A program made the position numbers and the translations under genes. A DNA stretch of 22,414 nucleotides from a virus, in IMG/VR virus record IMGVR_UViG_3300025849_000249, positions 1-22,414 of that record; one strand, written 5' to 3'. Positions 13,606 to 21,744 of this stretch are shown piece after piece (position 1 is the stretch's first letter; the number at the start of each line of letters is the position of its first letter). The notes beneath the pieces were generated by a model. It ran no database searches, was not told the DNA's origin, and saw only the letters and a list, made by a program, of their open reading frames with translations.

Positions 13606-14354
13606 ATCCTATGGACTAAATCATACCCAACACCATCATCACCCCTTTTAATTCTATCAATGGCTATATCCATTTTGGCTCTTCCTCTGTCAATCGCTTG
13701 ATCCGATAAGCCGAATACTTGGGTCGTGTACGGAAAGGTTTTTTCAATAGCAATAAAATAAAAATCAGAGGGATTAATACCGAGGACATCCGAATAAAAA
13801 ACTGCTTGTAAATCATAATTATATGTGTTAACATCAAACTTAAATTTAGTAACATCTTGGCAAGTTTTAAAATCAACCACGTAAACTATCTTTGAATCAT
13901 ATGAGTAATACTTATCGGGTCTTATTCTGAAATCTAATCCATCTTTCTTAGCGAAAAAAGAATACTCAGCATAAGAACTATAATTCTCTTCTAAATCTCT
14001 ATAGAATAAATTACTATTCAAGGTTTCATACATAAGACTAACCTTCTTGTAATCCACTTTAGTTATTGCATTTTCATTATCAGCTATAAACTCTTTGTAT
14101 AGCTTTGTTCTCTTGTTTGAGCATTCATCGGGAATGACAGAATATTTATTCTTAAATTCCTCAACACCATACTCACACATATCGTGAAAATGTGATCCAA
14201 AAACTAAAGCATCATTTGATTCTAGTGGAACACTTGCTCTTTTTATAGAGTGTTTATACACTCCTTTTAAATAGGACGAAGATATAATCTCCGTCCCAAC
14301 TGAATGATACATCTTGTTAGACATATCTTTCTCTACTCTAACAATTTCAAACAT
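13602..14354 (-). CDS. PD-(D/E)XK exonuclease (RecB/RecE-like)
   Basis: This 250-residue protein shows the RecB-nuclease arrangement. H55 and H57 lie in FGSHFHDMCE, RPD with D147 in FRIRPDKYY, D161-F-K163 in YVVDFKTCQD, and the supporting YDLQAVFY motif (180-187) with Q183. Relatives include phage exonucleases of the DUF3799/RecE type, which resect double-stranded ends to supply single strands for annealing. The ERF annealing gene is two genes upstream, so the two should form a recombination pair. It overlaps its neighbours by one base upstream and four downstream. Active-site residues are intact. Confidence 0.8.
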   Translation of the reverse strand: MFEIVRVEKDMSNKMYHSVGTEIISSSYLKGVYKHSIKRASVPLESNDALVFGSHFHDMCEYGVEEFKNKYSVIPDECSNKRTKLYKEFIADNENAITKVDYKKVSLMYETLNSNLFYRDLEENYSSYAEYSFFAKKDGLDFRIRPDKYYSYDSKIVYVVDFKTCQDVTKFKFDVNTYNYDLQAVFYSDVLGINPSDFYFIAIEKTFPYTTQVFGLSDQAIDRGRAKMDIAIDRIKRGDDGVGYDLVHRI

Positions 14355-14593
14355 TAAAAAGGCATTGTTTCTTGCTGAACGTATTTCTTACCGTTAGCAA
14401 CATAAACAACCGTCTCACCTTTCTTCTTGTTACCATGTGAAATAGAAATTGCTTTCCAATTCTCATTGTCATCAGTATGATCTAAGTCATCATTTACCCA
14501 TACTGCTACATCTAAATACTTACCCTTGTAAGCATTATCCTTTAAGGCTTCTAATGCCTCAAGATTCAATTTTGCAAAATATAAATCTGCCAT
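14354..14593 (-). CDS. Small protein with SSB-like C-terminal tip
   Basis: This is a 79-residue protein, MADLYFAKLNLEALE..., with a small predicted beta-rich core (LDVAVWVNDD, WKAISISHG, ETVVYVANGKKYV) and the terminal sequence QETMPF. Ending in an acidic residue followed by a hydrophobic residue, P and F is characteristic of single-stranded DNA-binding proteins, whose tips recruit other replication proteins. Placed between ERF and the exonuclease, a single-strand-binding role is plausible, but the OB fold cannot be confirmed by eye. Confidence 0.6.
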   Translation of the reverse strand: MADLYFAKLNLEALEALKDNAYKGKYLDVAVWVNDDLDHTDDNENWKAISISHGNKKKGETVVYVANGKKYVQQETMPF

Positions 14594-14595
14594 AA

Positions 14596-15132
14596 TTATA
14601 AGGTTATTTTAAGTGATTTTAATTTATTTATTTGAACTTGGTCTAACTCAAAGTTTCTCAAGTTGTCTTTAACTATTTCGGGATTTGCTTTGTAAGCACT
14701 AATTGCTTTGTCAAATCTATCCTTTGATAGTTTTTCCTTTTTTGGTCTACTTGTTACGGGTTTTGTACCAGCACCTATAGTAAGGTTAGCATCGTCATCT
14801 ACGGATTGTAATCCCAATAATGAACCCAATGTATACCTTCTGTAATATGTTACCGCAGAACCCATTTTTTGTGGATCAAGTATTTCGGGTAACTTCATAC
14901 AACTTACAACAAACTCACCCGTATCTACACAAACCATTTTACTATACACCAATGATTCTTCAATTGGTTGTAATAGCAGTAGTCTATGCTTTTGGAGTAA
15001 GGGTTGTAGTTGATGTATTAAAGAATTAATATCAAAGTATTTACTCTTATAAAACGGGTTTTTAGCATCTTTGCTAATAGCACCTATCTCATTCTGAAGA
15101 GCAAATAGCTTTTCATTTACTGATTTATTCAT
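14596..15132 (-). CDS. erf: ERF-family single-strand annealing protein
   Basis: This 178-residue protein is an ERF recombinase. KNPFYKSKYFDINSLIHQL (24-42) is the family N-terminal signature and MGSAVTYYRRYTLGSLLGL, then DDDAN (about 90-117), is the second. ERF proteins form rings on single-stranded DNA and anneal complementary strands, working with an exonuclease such as the one two genes downstream. The C-terminal third is basic and more variable, as usual. It is the first gene of the long leftward operon and lies 35-66 bases downstream of a candidate promoter. Confidence 0.9.
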   Translation of the reverse strand: MNKSVNEKLFALQNEIGAISKDAKNPFYKSKYFDINSLIHQLQPLLQKHRLLLLQPIEESLVYSKMVCVDTGEFVVSCMKLPEILDPQKMGSAVTYYRRYTLGSLLGLQSVDDDANLTIGAGTKPVTSRPKKEKLSKDRFDKAISAYKANPEIVKDNLRNFELDQVQINKLKSLKITL

Positions 15133-15166
15133 ACGTGTTTGTTTTATGTGAAAAATATTTCAGCTA

Positions 15167-15198
15167 CAAGTCTAATAAAGACTATCTAAAATTCCAAA
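15167..15198 (-). promoter_or_regulatory. Candidate promoter of the replication/recombination operon
   Basis: On the minus strand TTTG (15198 to 15195) is followed after 20 bases by TAGACTTG (15174 to 15167), one mismatch from the Bacteroidota -7 box TAnnTTTG. The ERF start at 15132 would leave a leader of about 25-30 bases. The -7 box overlaps a weak AGTCT-AATAA-AGACT hairpin (15169-15183). It lies between the tail operon and the replication operon, where an independent promoter is expected. Confidence 0.5.
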
Positions 15199-15201
15199 TA
15201 A

Positions 15202-17751
15202 TTATGAAATAGTTTCAATATGAGATGTATTTTTACTACTATATCTTATTTTAGTGACGAAATCAGATATGGTTATTGATGAATTATCTAATAAATCATC
15301 TCCCGTAAAATCAACTCTTGCCATTCTGAAATTAAAAACAACCTTTAATGGGAAAAACTTACCTTGAGAGCCATTTAGTCCGTTATCTACAACCAATAAA
15401 TCACCATATTTCATATTCCCATAGTGTGTACCCTCAATTCTTCGTACGGGTTTGTAATATAAATACATATAAGACATAGCTAAATGCATTTGTAGTGTTT
15501 TATCACTATAAACTCCATCACTCCAATTTAACCATGATTTTAATGGCTGATCTGTATTAGCTAAAAATAAAGCATAAGTTGAGTTTGTTATATCATCATC
15601 AAAAGCAATTAACCTATTACCCCCCGTATTACTTATTTTTGATCCAAAGTTTACGGTTTTGTTTTCAATAAAATTATAATTATTAGGACTTTCAACAATA
15701 TAATCAACCGTATCATATGAACTTACTGCTTGCTTACCCGAACTTGGGTTTGATGGTAATGGAATTAATTCTATGTCAGAATAAGTGACATCATAATAAT
15801 AAGCATATGGAGCAGTTTGAGGCTGAGATGCGCCACCACCACTTGATTTTAAAACTGCAAATGCACCGTAGAGAGGTAAGGTAACATTAACATTAATAAA
15901 TGATGGTTTAAAAAATATTTCGTATGTTTTCCATCTATTAACACTACCCTTGCCTTCAATAGTTACATAATTCATACTATAGCTAGTATCTGCTGCTGCT
16001 TCTGCATCAGTTAACCACGCATCTTCTACACTTTGAGTACCTTCTTTAGTGTAGTAATGATAAACATTGCCATTATCAATTCTAGTTAATCTAGGGGATA
16101 TCAATACCCTTAACTCATCATTACTTGTTACTCCAGCAGCCAAAACTCTCATCTTAAACTTTAACTTAAATGCTGGCAATGAGTTATTTGTTGTAATATT
16201 TGTTTTGTCTTCACCATTAATTAAATGTGGATCATCAGACTCACCATTTATAACTGCACCCGTTGATGCTAAATCAATCTCCATGTAGGATTGATAATCA
16301 CTTTGCCCTTCAATCGGTATATTTGGATCAGAATATTTAAAAACAACTACTTCTGTAGCATCCGCATCATTACTAGTCCAATCATTAAATCCATTACTAG
16401 TTGTATCTATTATTTCATCTAAACCAAATGTACCTATTAACCCATTACTATTAGATTCATCTTTTATTGTTACTCTTTTTAATGGGAATTGCAAGGTCAT
16501 GTTTGCAGCACCATCAATTTGCTTATATGGTACATCATCACTATAAAAACTAGATGATATATCTGTATTCCTAACACTTGTTGAGTAACTTTGGTTAGTA
16601 GTTGATTCATCGATCCAACTAGATGTTTTTATACAATCATTTTTGGTAGTTGCAAGAGTTAAATCAGAGGGTTTTACAATACACCATTTCGCATCTCTTT
16701 GATATATAATTAACCCTAAACCCGTTAATATATCCTCAAGAACCTTAGTCATTGTTTTTGATCTTCCCTCCTCAACTAAGTAAGTGTGATGATGTATTCT
16801 ATTATATCTATCAAAATCATCGTAATCCGTTTGACTTGTAGATTTCATGTTTACGGCATAGTATACGTGATTTGAAATAGTAGTTAATCCCGTAAAATAA
16901 AGCATCTTTTCTATTACTCTATTAAACTGCTGATAACCCCATCTATCAACTTGATAAGTTGCACTAGCATCCAAAAATCTTGCACATTCGGGTTGTGTTA
17001 TATAACTTAATTCTTTTAATAAATGCAAGCCATCATATGCCTTAATGGTTATATTATAGGGTGCAGAAATAAATGGTTCTGATATGTACTGAGAACCCAC
17101 CCAACCTTGCCAAAATATACTTGAATTTTTATATAATAATACTTGAAACGTATCGTTTTCAGCTAAGAATAAATCATCATAATTGTCTGAATCATTTACC
17201 TTAACAAAATCAATATCTAAATAACTTGCCCTAATTGGTTTAAAAATATCATCACCCTCATAGGTTAGTTTTATAGGTTCTCCCGATCCCGTTAATTCTT
17301 GTGTTACATCTAATAGAGCAGCAGAATTATTTGCTACTTGTACTGCTATTCTTTGTACAATATTAGTACCCGTTGGTGCAGTATTGGTAGTTCCTCCATT
17401 TATTCCAACATAATAATCATACCCAATTACTTGTGAGGGTATTCCTTCAAGAACACCCGATACCAAAATACCATTAGGTGTAGTACCACCACTAGCTATG
17501 GCTGTAGTTGCTATACCCGTACTTGGCATACTACTGCTTACAGATGCTTTTGATCTTACAACTTCACCCGATACAACTCTTACGGGATCAAATTGATTTA
17601 TAGTTTCACCACTATTATTAATTGCTCCAATAGTAACATTATTAGTTGTTGTTTCTACTACTTTTTTATTTATCTCTAGTCTATAATCATTAAATTCTCC
17701 TTCTATAACATCATCAAATTCTAATGTGTATTTATTTCTATATATTGCCAT
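15202..17751 (-). CDS. Large tail-tip / baseplate-type protein
   Basis: This 849-residue protein is directly downstream of the tape measure gene, the usual place for distal tail and tail-tip proteins. After about 35 residues there is a Ser/Thr/Gly-rich module (about 38-150: SGETINQFDPVRVVSG, GILVSGVLEGIP, YYVGINGGTT, PTGTNIVQRIAV) that resembles the small beta-barrel modules of phage tail fibres. The following part (LTYEGDDIFKPIRAS, FWQGWVGSQYISEP, ITIKAYDGLHLL) resembles large tail proteins common in Bacteroidota phages. The C-terminal half is beta-rich, without collagen repeats. It probably forms the tail tip that contacts the receptor. Exact equivalence to Dit or Tal is not established. 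Confidence 0.7.
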   Translation of the reverse strand: MAIYRNKYTLEFDDVIEGEFNDYRLEINKKVVETTTNNVTIGAINNSGETINQFDPVRVVSGEVVRSKASVSSSMPSTGIATTAIASGGTTPNGILVSGVLEGIPSQVIGYDYYVGINGGTTNTAPTGTNIVQRIAVQVANNSAALLDVTQELTGSGEPIKLTYEGDDIFKPIRASYLDIDFVKVNDSDNYDDLFLAENDTFQVLLYKNSSIFWQGWVGSQYISEPFISAPYNITIKAYDGLHLLKELSYITQPECARFLDASATYQVDRWGYQQFNRVIEKMLYFTGLTTISNHVYYAVNMKSTSQTDYDDFDRYNRIHHHTYLVEEGRSKTMTKVLEDILTGLGLIIYQRDAKWCIVKPSDLTLATTKNDCIKTSSWIDESTTNQSYSTSVRNTDISSSFYSDDVPYKQIDGAANMTLQFPLKRVTIKDESNSNGLIGTFGLDEIIDTTSNGFNDWTSNDADATEVVVFKYSDPNIPIEGQSDYQSYMEIDLASTGAVINGESDDPHLINGEDKTNITTNNSLPAFKLKFKMRVLAAGVTSNDELRVLISPRLTRIDNGNVYHYYTKEGTQSVEDAWLTDAEAAADTSYSMNYVTIEGKGSVNRWKTYEIFFKPSFINVNVTLPLYGAFAVLKSSGGGASQPQTAPYAYYYDVTYSDIELIPLPSNPSSGKQAVSSYDTVDYIVESPNNYNFIENKTVNFGSKISNTGGNRLIAFDDDITNSTYALFLANTDQPLKSWLNWSDGVYSDKTLQMHLAMSYMYLYYKPVRRIEGTHYGNMKYGDLLVVDNGLNGSQGKFFPLKVVFNFRMARVDFTGDDLLDNSSITISDFVTKIRYSSKNTSHIETIS

Positions 17752-17754
17752 ACT

Positions 17755-19932
17755 TTATCCCCCTATTGCATTTGTAAAATTATTTTGTCTACCCACCACA
17801 CTAACTAAATCAGCACCATTTATCCTAAATGTTTGTTCTCCTTGAATTGCTTTAAGAAAACTAGCCATGCTATTACCATTGCTACCATCATTTGCACCCC
17901 CTCCCGTTGCACTTTCTCTTGCTGCTGCACTTCTCTTTACTTTTTGTAATTGTCCCTTACCTATTGCTATTAAAGCACTACCTCCAGCTATCATTGCAAG
18001 TGCTGCTGGAACATTACCTTTTATAGCTTCTTCAAACCCTTTACTAGCTAATAAAGCACCCGTTCCTAAAGAAAATAATGCTTGTCCTAAACCAACTATT
18101 ATTCCAGCAAAAGCAGCCATTGTTTTTTCTTTTTGCTCTTCTTTACTAATAGTATCATCGGGAGGAGTTAATATTTCTGACCAAACATCAGCCATAGCAT
18201 CTGTTATTGGTCTTAAAATATCAATAATTGTAAGACCACCTTCTTTCATTTTTTCACCAGCTTTCTTTAAATCTTCTTTACCACTTATCCCAATAGATGA
18301 AATTCTGTCACTATTTTTACGAAGAATACCATCTATGGTGCTTTGTTTTATTTCAAGACCCATCTTTTTAAGATTATCTTGCGCCACATCAGACCCCATT
18401 ACGTGACCCGTCTTCATATTTACTTGTTTTGAAAGTATATCAACTGAACCCGTTGTAGCTCCCGTTGGAGGTGGCTTAATCCTATTAGATAAATTAACTA
18501 GAATCTCATAAAACTTTTTTATTTCAGCTAATTTATCTAACGATGTTCCCGTAAGATCATTTCTTTTCAATTCTAAATCATATAGTAAGGCTTGCTCATG
18601 AGCCATCCCTCCAAGTTCAATTGCGCTTAATTGACTTAATGAATTTAATTCCTCTTTAAGTTTCTTTTTATTATCTATAAGGTCTATTTCTGATTCTATG
18701 CCTTTTAAAATCCCATCTTTTATTGTTTTTTCTTCTTTAAGTTGATCAGCCACTTTAACATCAAGCACCCTCTTTATATCGGTCAAACGCAATATATCCT
18801 TAGAGATATTTTTTGTTTCAATACCGACATCGTTCATTTTTTTCTTTAGTTCATTAGCATTTTTAATTAGTTTATTTAATACAAGTAAGTCTGTAATTTC
18901 TTCTTTTGTTAGTATTCTTTGTTGACTTTTAATTAGCGTTTCACCAACGGGAATTTTTCTAACCGCTTCTTCAGCTTCTTTTGTTTGCTTTGGAGTTTTT
19001 TTCTCAACTTTAGGAGTAGCATCTGCTATTAATTCAGTTAAAGTATACTTTTCTTTAAGGAGTTTTAATTCTTCCTTAAGTCTACCGCTTCTTTGTAACG
19101 CACTTTCCTCGGTAAGTTTATCACCTTTAAGTAATTCTTTAAATCTTACAAAAGCCTTAAATAATTTACTTATTGCTGATAGTGTTGCTACTATAGCTGG
19201 TATAACTACCGTACCCATTGATTCAGAAAAAGTAATCCAAGCAGCATCAAATTGCTTTAATTGACCTTGATAGGTATCTAATCCTCTAGCTGCATCTCCA
19301 ATAATACCCGAATCAGTCATGGCTTGCATTATTATATTAAGCCTTGCTTGTGTTTTTATTACCTCGCTAGTGTTTTGTACGGTTGAGGTTAAACCCATCC
19401 TATACAATTCTAATTGTAAAGCTGATTGTTTTAAGTTAATACCAAATTGATCTAAAACTTCGGGAGAACCAGCTAATGCGGATAAAAATCTTTTTTGTGC
19501 ATTTGAATCTGCTATACCAAAAAATGAGGCTAAATCTAAAGACAATGTCTGCATTTTAACAGACATATTAGCAGCCTCTTTACTTACAAAACCTAATCCA
19601 CTAAAGAATGCGTTAAAAGAAACCGCTCCTTTTTTGAGTTGTGTCTCATTTCTATTAAGTGAGTCAGCTAATTTACCTAACTCAGTTTCAACAGAACTAG
19701 ATATTCCAGCAAAAGACCTAGCAAAACTACGCTCAACGGTTTCCATCTCACCAGCAGCATCGGCAAATTGTTTTGATAATTGAAATATTTGTTGACCAAC
19801 AAAAGCAGTTGAAAAAGCACCAATAGTTCTGTTTAATGTCTTAAAACCCGATTGTACTTTCTTTATTCCTTTCTGAAATTGTTCCGCTCTGAGTGAAACG
19901 AAAACTGATAATTTATTGTCTCCTAATGCCAT
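17755..19932 (-). CDS. Tail tape measure protein
   Basis: This 725-residue protein sets tail length and occupies the tail-tube lumen. The N-terminus (LSVFVSLRAEQFQKGIKKVQSGFKTL) and the long alanine- and serine-rich helical part up to about 250 match the tape-measure pattern. A charged coiled-coil section (about 270-480) follows, then a hydrophobic glycine/alanine region (about 608-660: GIIVGLGQALFSLGTGALL, ALAMIAGGSALIAIG), probably the part inserted into the host membrane during DNA entry. At about 1.5 angstroms per residue, the tail would be around 110 nm. The gene follows the chaperone pair and precedes the tip gene, the standard siphovirus order. Confidence 0.9.
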   Translation of the reverse strand: MALGDNKLSVFVSLRAEQFQKGIKKVQSGFKTLNRTIGAFSTAFVGQQIFQLSKQFADAAGEMETVERSFARSFAGISSSVETELGKLADSLNRNETQLKKGAVSFNAFFSGLGFVSKEAANMSVKMQTLSLDLASFFGIADSNAQKRFLSALAGSPEVLDQFGINLKQSALQLELYRMGLTSTVQNTSEVIKTQARLNIIMQAMTDSGIIGDAARGLDTYQGQLKQFDAAWITFSESMGTVVIPAIVATLSAISKLFKAFVRFKELLKGDKLTEESALQRSGRLKEELKLLKEKYTLTELIADATPKVEKKTPKQTKEAEEAVRKIPVGETLIKSQQRILTKEEITDLLVLNKLIKNANELKKKMNDVGIETKNISKDILRLTDIKRVLDVKVADQLKEEKTIKDGILKGIESEIDLIDNKKKLKEELNSLSQLSAIELGGMAHEQALLYDLELKRNDLTGTSLDKLAEIKKFYEILVNLSNRIKPPPTGATTGSVDILSKQVNMKTGHVMGSDVAQDNLKKMGLEIKQSTIDGILRKNSDRISSIGISGKEDLKKAGEKMKEGGLTIIDILRPITDAMADVWSEILTPPDDTISKEEQKEKTMAAFAGIIVGLGQALFSLGTGALLASKGFEEAIKGNVPAALAMIAGGSALIAIGKGQLQKVKRSAAARESATGGGANDGSNGNSMASFLKAIQGEQTFRINGADLVSVVGRQNNFTNAIGG

Positions 19933-19951
19933 AACACAAATTTAACTAATA

Positions 19952-20269
19952 TTATATAGGTAATTTTACTGCCTTGCCAATAATAGATTTTATCTCTTCG
20001 TGAGTAGGTAGAGGGGTTTTCTTTTCGTCAGCATTGTCGTGAGGAAGTTTAAATAGGTCTTTTGGAGATATTCTTTTCTTGTTACCAAAAGAGCAATTGA
20101 TAGTCAAAGTAGCTAAGTACCTTGTTCTATCCCAATGCTGATTATGATTATGAACCCATGACTCAATAGACCTTAAAAAGTCTGACCAAGTCATGTTCCA
20201 AAAGATATCGGGAGATATTCCTAGAGTACCAATTGCTTGGTCTAGTATATCATCCCATGTAACTAATTT
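19952..20269 (-). CDS. Tail assembly chaperone, T domain reached by -1 frameshift
   Basis: The -1 frame relative to the upstream chaperone gene is open from the A9 run (20275-20267) to a stop at 19952, adding 105 residues. It begins KLVTWDDILDQAIGTLGISP and continues FWNMTWSDF (codons 20203 onward), matching the W-x-x-[IL]-[LF]-x2-A-x-G-x-L-x-[IL]-x-P-x2-F-W-x-[ML]-T pattern of phage tail assembly chaperones. The first ATG in this frame is only at 20194, after that motif. Starting there would remove the conserved segment, which argues that the part is made only as a gpG-T-type fusion of about 233 residues. Confidence 0.75.
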   Translation of the reverse strand, partial: KLVTWDDILDQAIGTLGISPDIFWNMTWSDFLRSIESWVHNHNQHWDRTRYLATLTINCSFGNKKRISPKDLFKLPHDNADEKKTPLPTHEEIKSIIGKAVKLPI

Positions 20270-20652
20270 TTTTTTGAATCGCTTTTGTTGGATTCTACAA
20301 CATTTCTAGATAATCCGTTGTTCTTGTCGTTCTTTAAATCTCTAGAACCTATCATTGTATTCATCACTTTTGCGGAATCATCCTCTGAGATATCCATTGC
20401 CCAATCGTAGAACTCATGAATAGTGTAATCTATAGAAACACTACTCTTCTCATCATATGCCACGCATCCAGCATACAATAGCCAACAGAATGCTTTAGCT
20501 TGTTTTTTACCATTAAAGGCTTCTTCTATTTGAGATAATTCAACATCCATACCTTCACAAAATATTGCATAAGTATTCATATTGAAGACTAGTCCTCTTT
20601 TTTTTCCACCAATGTCTATTAGACAAGTGCCTCTGTGTTTGTTTGTTGCCAT
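20263..20652 (-). CDS. Tail assembly chaperone, gpG-like
   Basis: This 129-residue acidic protein (MATNKHRGTCLIDIGG...) lies between the tail tube gene and the tape measure, where lambda-type phages carry gene G. It has a helical core (MNTYAIFCEGMDVELSQIEEAF, FCWLLYAGCVAY) and a polar C-terminus ending SDSKKN. The last codons are read through a run of nine A, giving AAA AAA AAT TAG in frame zero. A -1 slip at A-AAA-AAA would bypass the stop and add the downstream T domain. The short and fused forms together are expected to coat the tape measure and recruit tail tube protein. Confidence 0.8.
   Translation of the reverse strand: MATNKHRGTCLIDIGGKKRGLVFNMNTYAIFCEGMDVELSQIEEAFNGKKQAKAFCWLLYAGCVAYDEKSSVSIDYTIHEFYDWAMDISEDDSAKVMNTMIGSRDLKNDKNNGLSRNVVESNKSDSKKN
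20267..20275 (-). promoter_or_regulatory. Slippery A9 run for programmed -1 frameshift
   Basis: Nine consecutive A on the minus strand (20275 to 20267) contain the heptamer A-AAA-AAA in the correct phase for -1 slippage, three to four codons before the frame-zero stop (20265-20263). The -1 frame immediately encodes the conserved tail-chaperone motif. No strong downstream pseudoknot was evident by eye. Confidence 0.7.
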
Positions 20653-20675
20653 AAAATTATTGTTTAATTAATGAT

Positions 20676-21149
20676 TTAAGGTGTTGCAAATGTTGGAGGA
20701 TTTGAAGTTCCTAAAGCAAGTACTCCACTTCCAACTAGATTACCACTAAAACTAACCGGTTGTTCTACCTCTGCACTTTGGTCTAAAGAACTTATGTATG
20801 CGAAACCATACCAAAAGTTACCTCCTTGTCCCCAAGCTACTTTTAGTTTTGCTCTTTGAGAAAAATATGTCCACAAGGTAAGTATACCCGTATTAGTTTG
20901 AGCAGTACCCGATGCTTCTGCGGTAAGTGAAAGATCAACCATACTTTCAAAGTCTATACTCCAACTCTTCTGACCACCGATTACTTCAGTCCATCCCTCA
21001 CTTGACTTTGTAGATATATCGGGGTTTTCTCCCGAAATAGATAAACTTGAAGACTTTGATAATGCTACAGCTATCCAAGTATCAGCAGTTGCGGATGCAT
21101 CGTTATTAGGTACATATAAAGTTAGTTCAGTTCCGTTGATTACACTCAT
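20676..21149 (-). CDS. Major tail tube protein (TP901-1-like)
   Basis: This 157-residue protein has the features of a siphovirus tail tube subunit. It starts MSVINGTELTLYV, then SSSLSISGENPDIST (33-47), which corresponds to the beta-strand and loop of the tube fold, SWSIDFE (62-68), a QRAKLKVAW strand, and the C-terminal PVSFSGNLVGSG. Hexamer rings of such subunits stack into the tail tube around the tape measure. It is related along its length to the next upstream gene (21744-21193). A TAnnTTTG-like box lies just upstream, in keeping with high expression. Confidence 0.75.
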   Translation of the reverse strand: MSVINGTELTLYVPNNDASATADTWIAVALSKSSSLSISGENPDISTKSSEGWTEVIGGQKSWSIDFESMVDLSLTAEASGTAQTNTGILTLWTYFSQRAKLKVAWGQGGNFWYGFAYISSLDQSAEVEQPVSFSGNLVGSGVLALGTSNPPTFATP

Positions 21150-21165
21150 TTTTTAATATTTTACT

Positions 21166-21173
21166 CAAAGATA
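21166..21173 (-). promoter_or_regulatory. Possible -7 box upstream of the tail tube gene
   Basis: TATCTTTG on the minus strand (21173 to 21166) exactly fits TAnnTTTG, and the start codon at 21149 follows about 17 bases later. No TTTG was found at the expected -33 distance, so this could be chance. A separate promoter for the abundant tail tube gene would be reasonable. Confidence 0.3.
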
Positions 21174-21192
21174 AATAAAAAAAAGAATATTA

Positions 21193-21744
21193 TTACTCAG
21201 TAACCCCCGTAATATTAAAATCTGCGTTATAAGAGAGAACATCCTCATTGTTTGCTATTACCTCATATTGATTAACATAGCAATATCCACTAAAATAAGC
21301 AACTCCATCACTTACTAAATCAAACTTTAATTTAGTTCTTTCTATTAGGTATTGGTCTAAAACAGATGAAACGCTTTGTATTTTAGGAGCATTCTCCCAA
21401 TTAATATTATAAGAATCCCAATAATGATTTGTTTCTTCCCAAAAAAGACCCTCTGATTTAATCTCTAATAATCCATCAGCAGAAAAACTACCCGATCTTA
21501 TTCCCATCATTATATCCCTCCATCCCGAATGGGCAGTCTGATATAAAGTTTGATCCCAAGTGAAATTAGATGACTCCCAATTTGTATTTGCAGCCTCCCA
21601 ATAGTAACTAGTATCAGATGATACTATGATCGGTATTTTAGTAGATATGTCATGTGTTTCACCACTAAATGATATATTATTGGATTTTGAAAGTAGAAGT
21701 TGATCGTCATCAAGATATAAAACAAATAAACTTCCATTAAGCAT
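21193..21744 (-). CDS. Tail-tube-like protein with tryptophan-heptad insertions
   Basis: This 183-residue protein shares the tail-tube framework with its downstream neighbour: LSKSNNISFSGETHDIST (18-35) aligns with LSKSSSLSISGENPDIST, and ERTKLKF plus NADFNITG at the end match QRAKLKV and SGNLVGSG. It also contains two insertions with tryptophan every seventh residue, W49-W56-W63 (WEAANTN-WESSNFT-WDQ) and W102-W109-W116 (WEETNHY-WDSYNIN-WEN). It may be a second tube protein, a specialised ring at one end of the tail, or a surface-exposed minor subunit. It overlaps the tail terminator gene upstream by eight bases. Confidence 0.65.
   Translation of the reverse strand: MLNGSLFVLYLDDDQLLLSKSNNISFSGETHDISTKIPIIVSSDTSYYWEAANTNWESSNFTWDQTLYQTAHSGWRDIMMGIRSGSFSADGLLEIKSEGLFWEETNHYWDSYNINWENAPKIQSVSSVLDQYLIERTKLKFDLVSDGVAYFSGYCYVNQYEVIANNEDVLSYNADFNITGVTE

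Noticed and set aside
15169-15183. Terminator for the tail operon
   Set aside because: The stem is only five base pairs without a following T run on the minus strand, and it overlaps the candidate promoter of the next operon.
17867-18406. 179-codon rightward frame
   Set aside because: It is a long shadow on the opposite strand of the well-supported tape measure gene, with low-complexity P, L and S composition.
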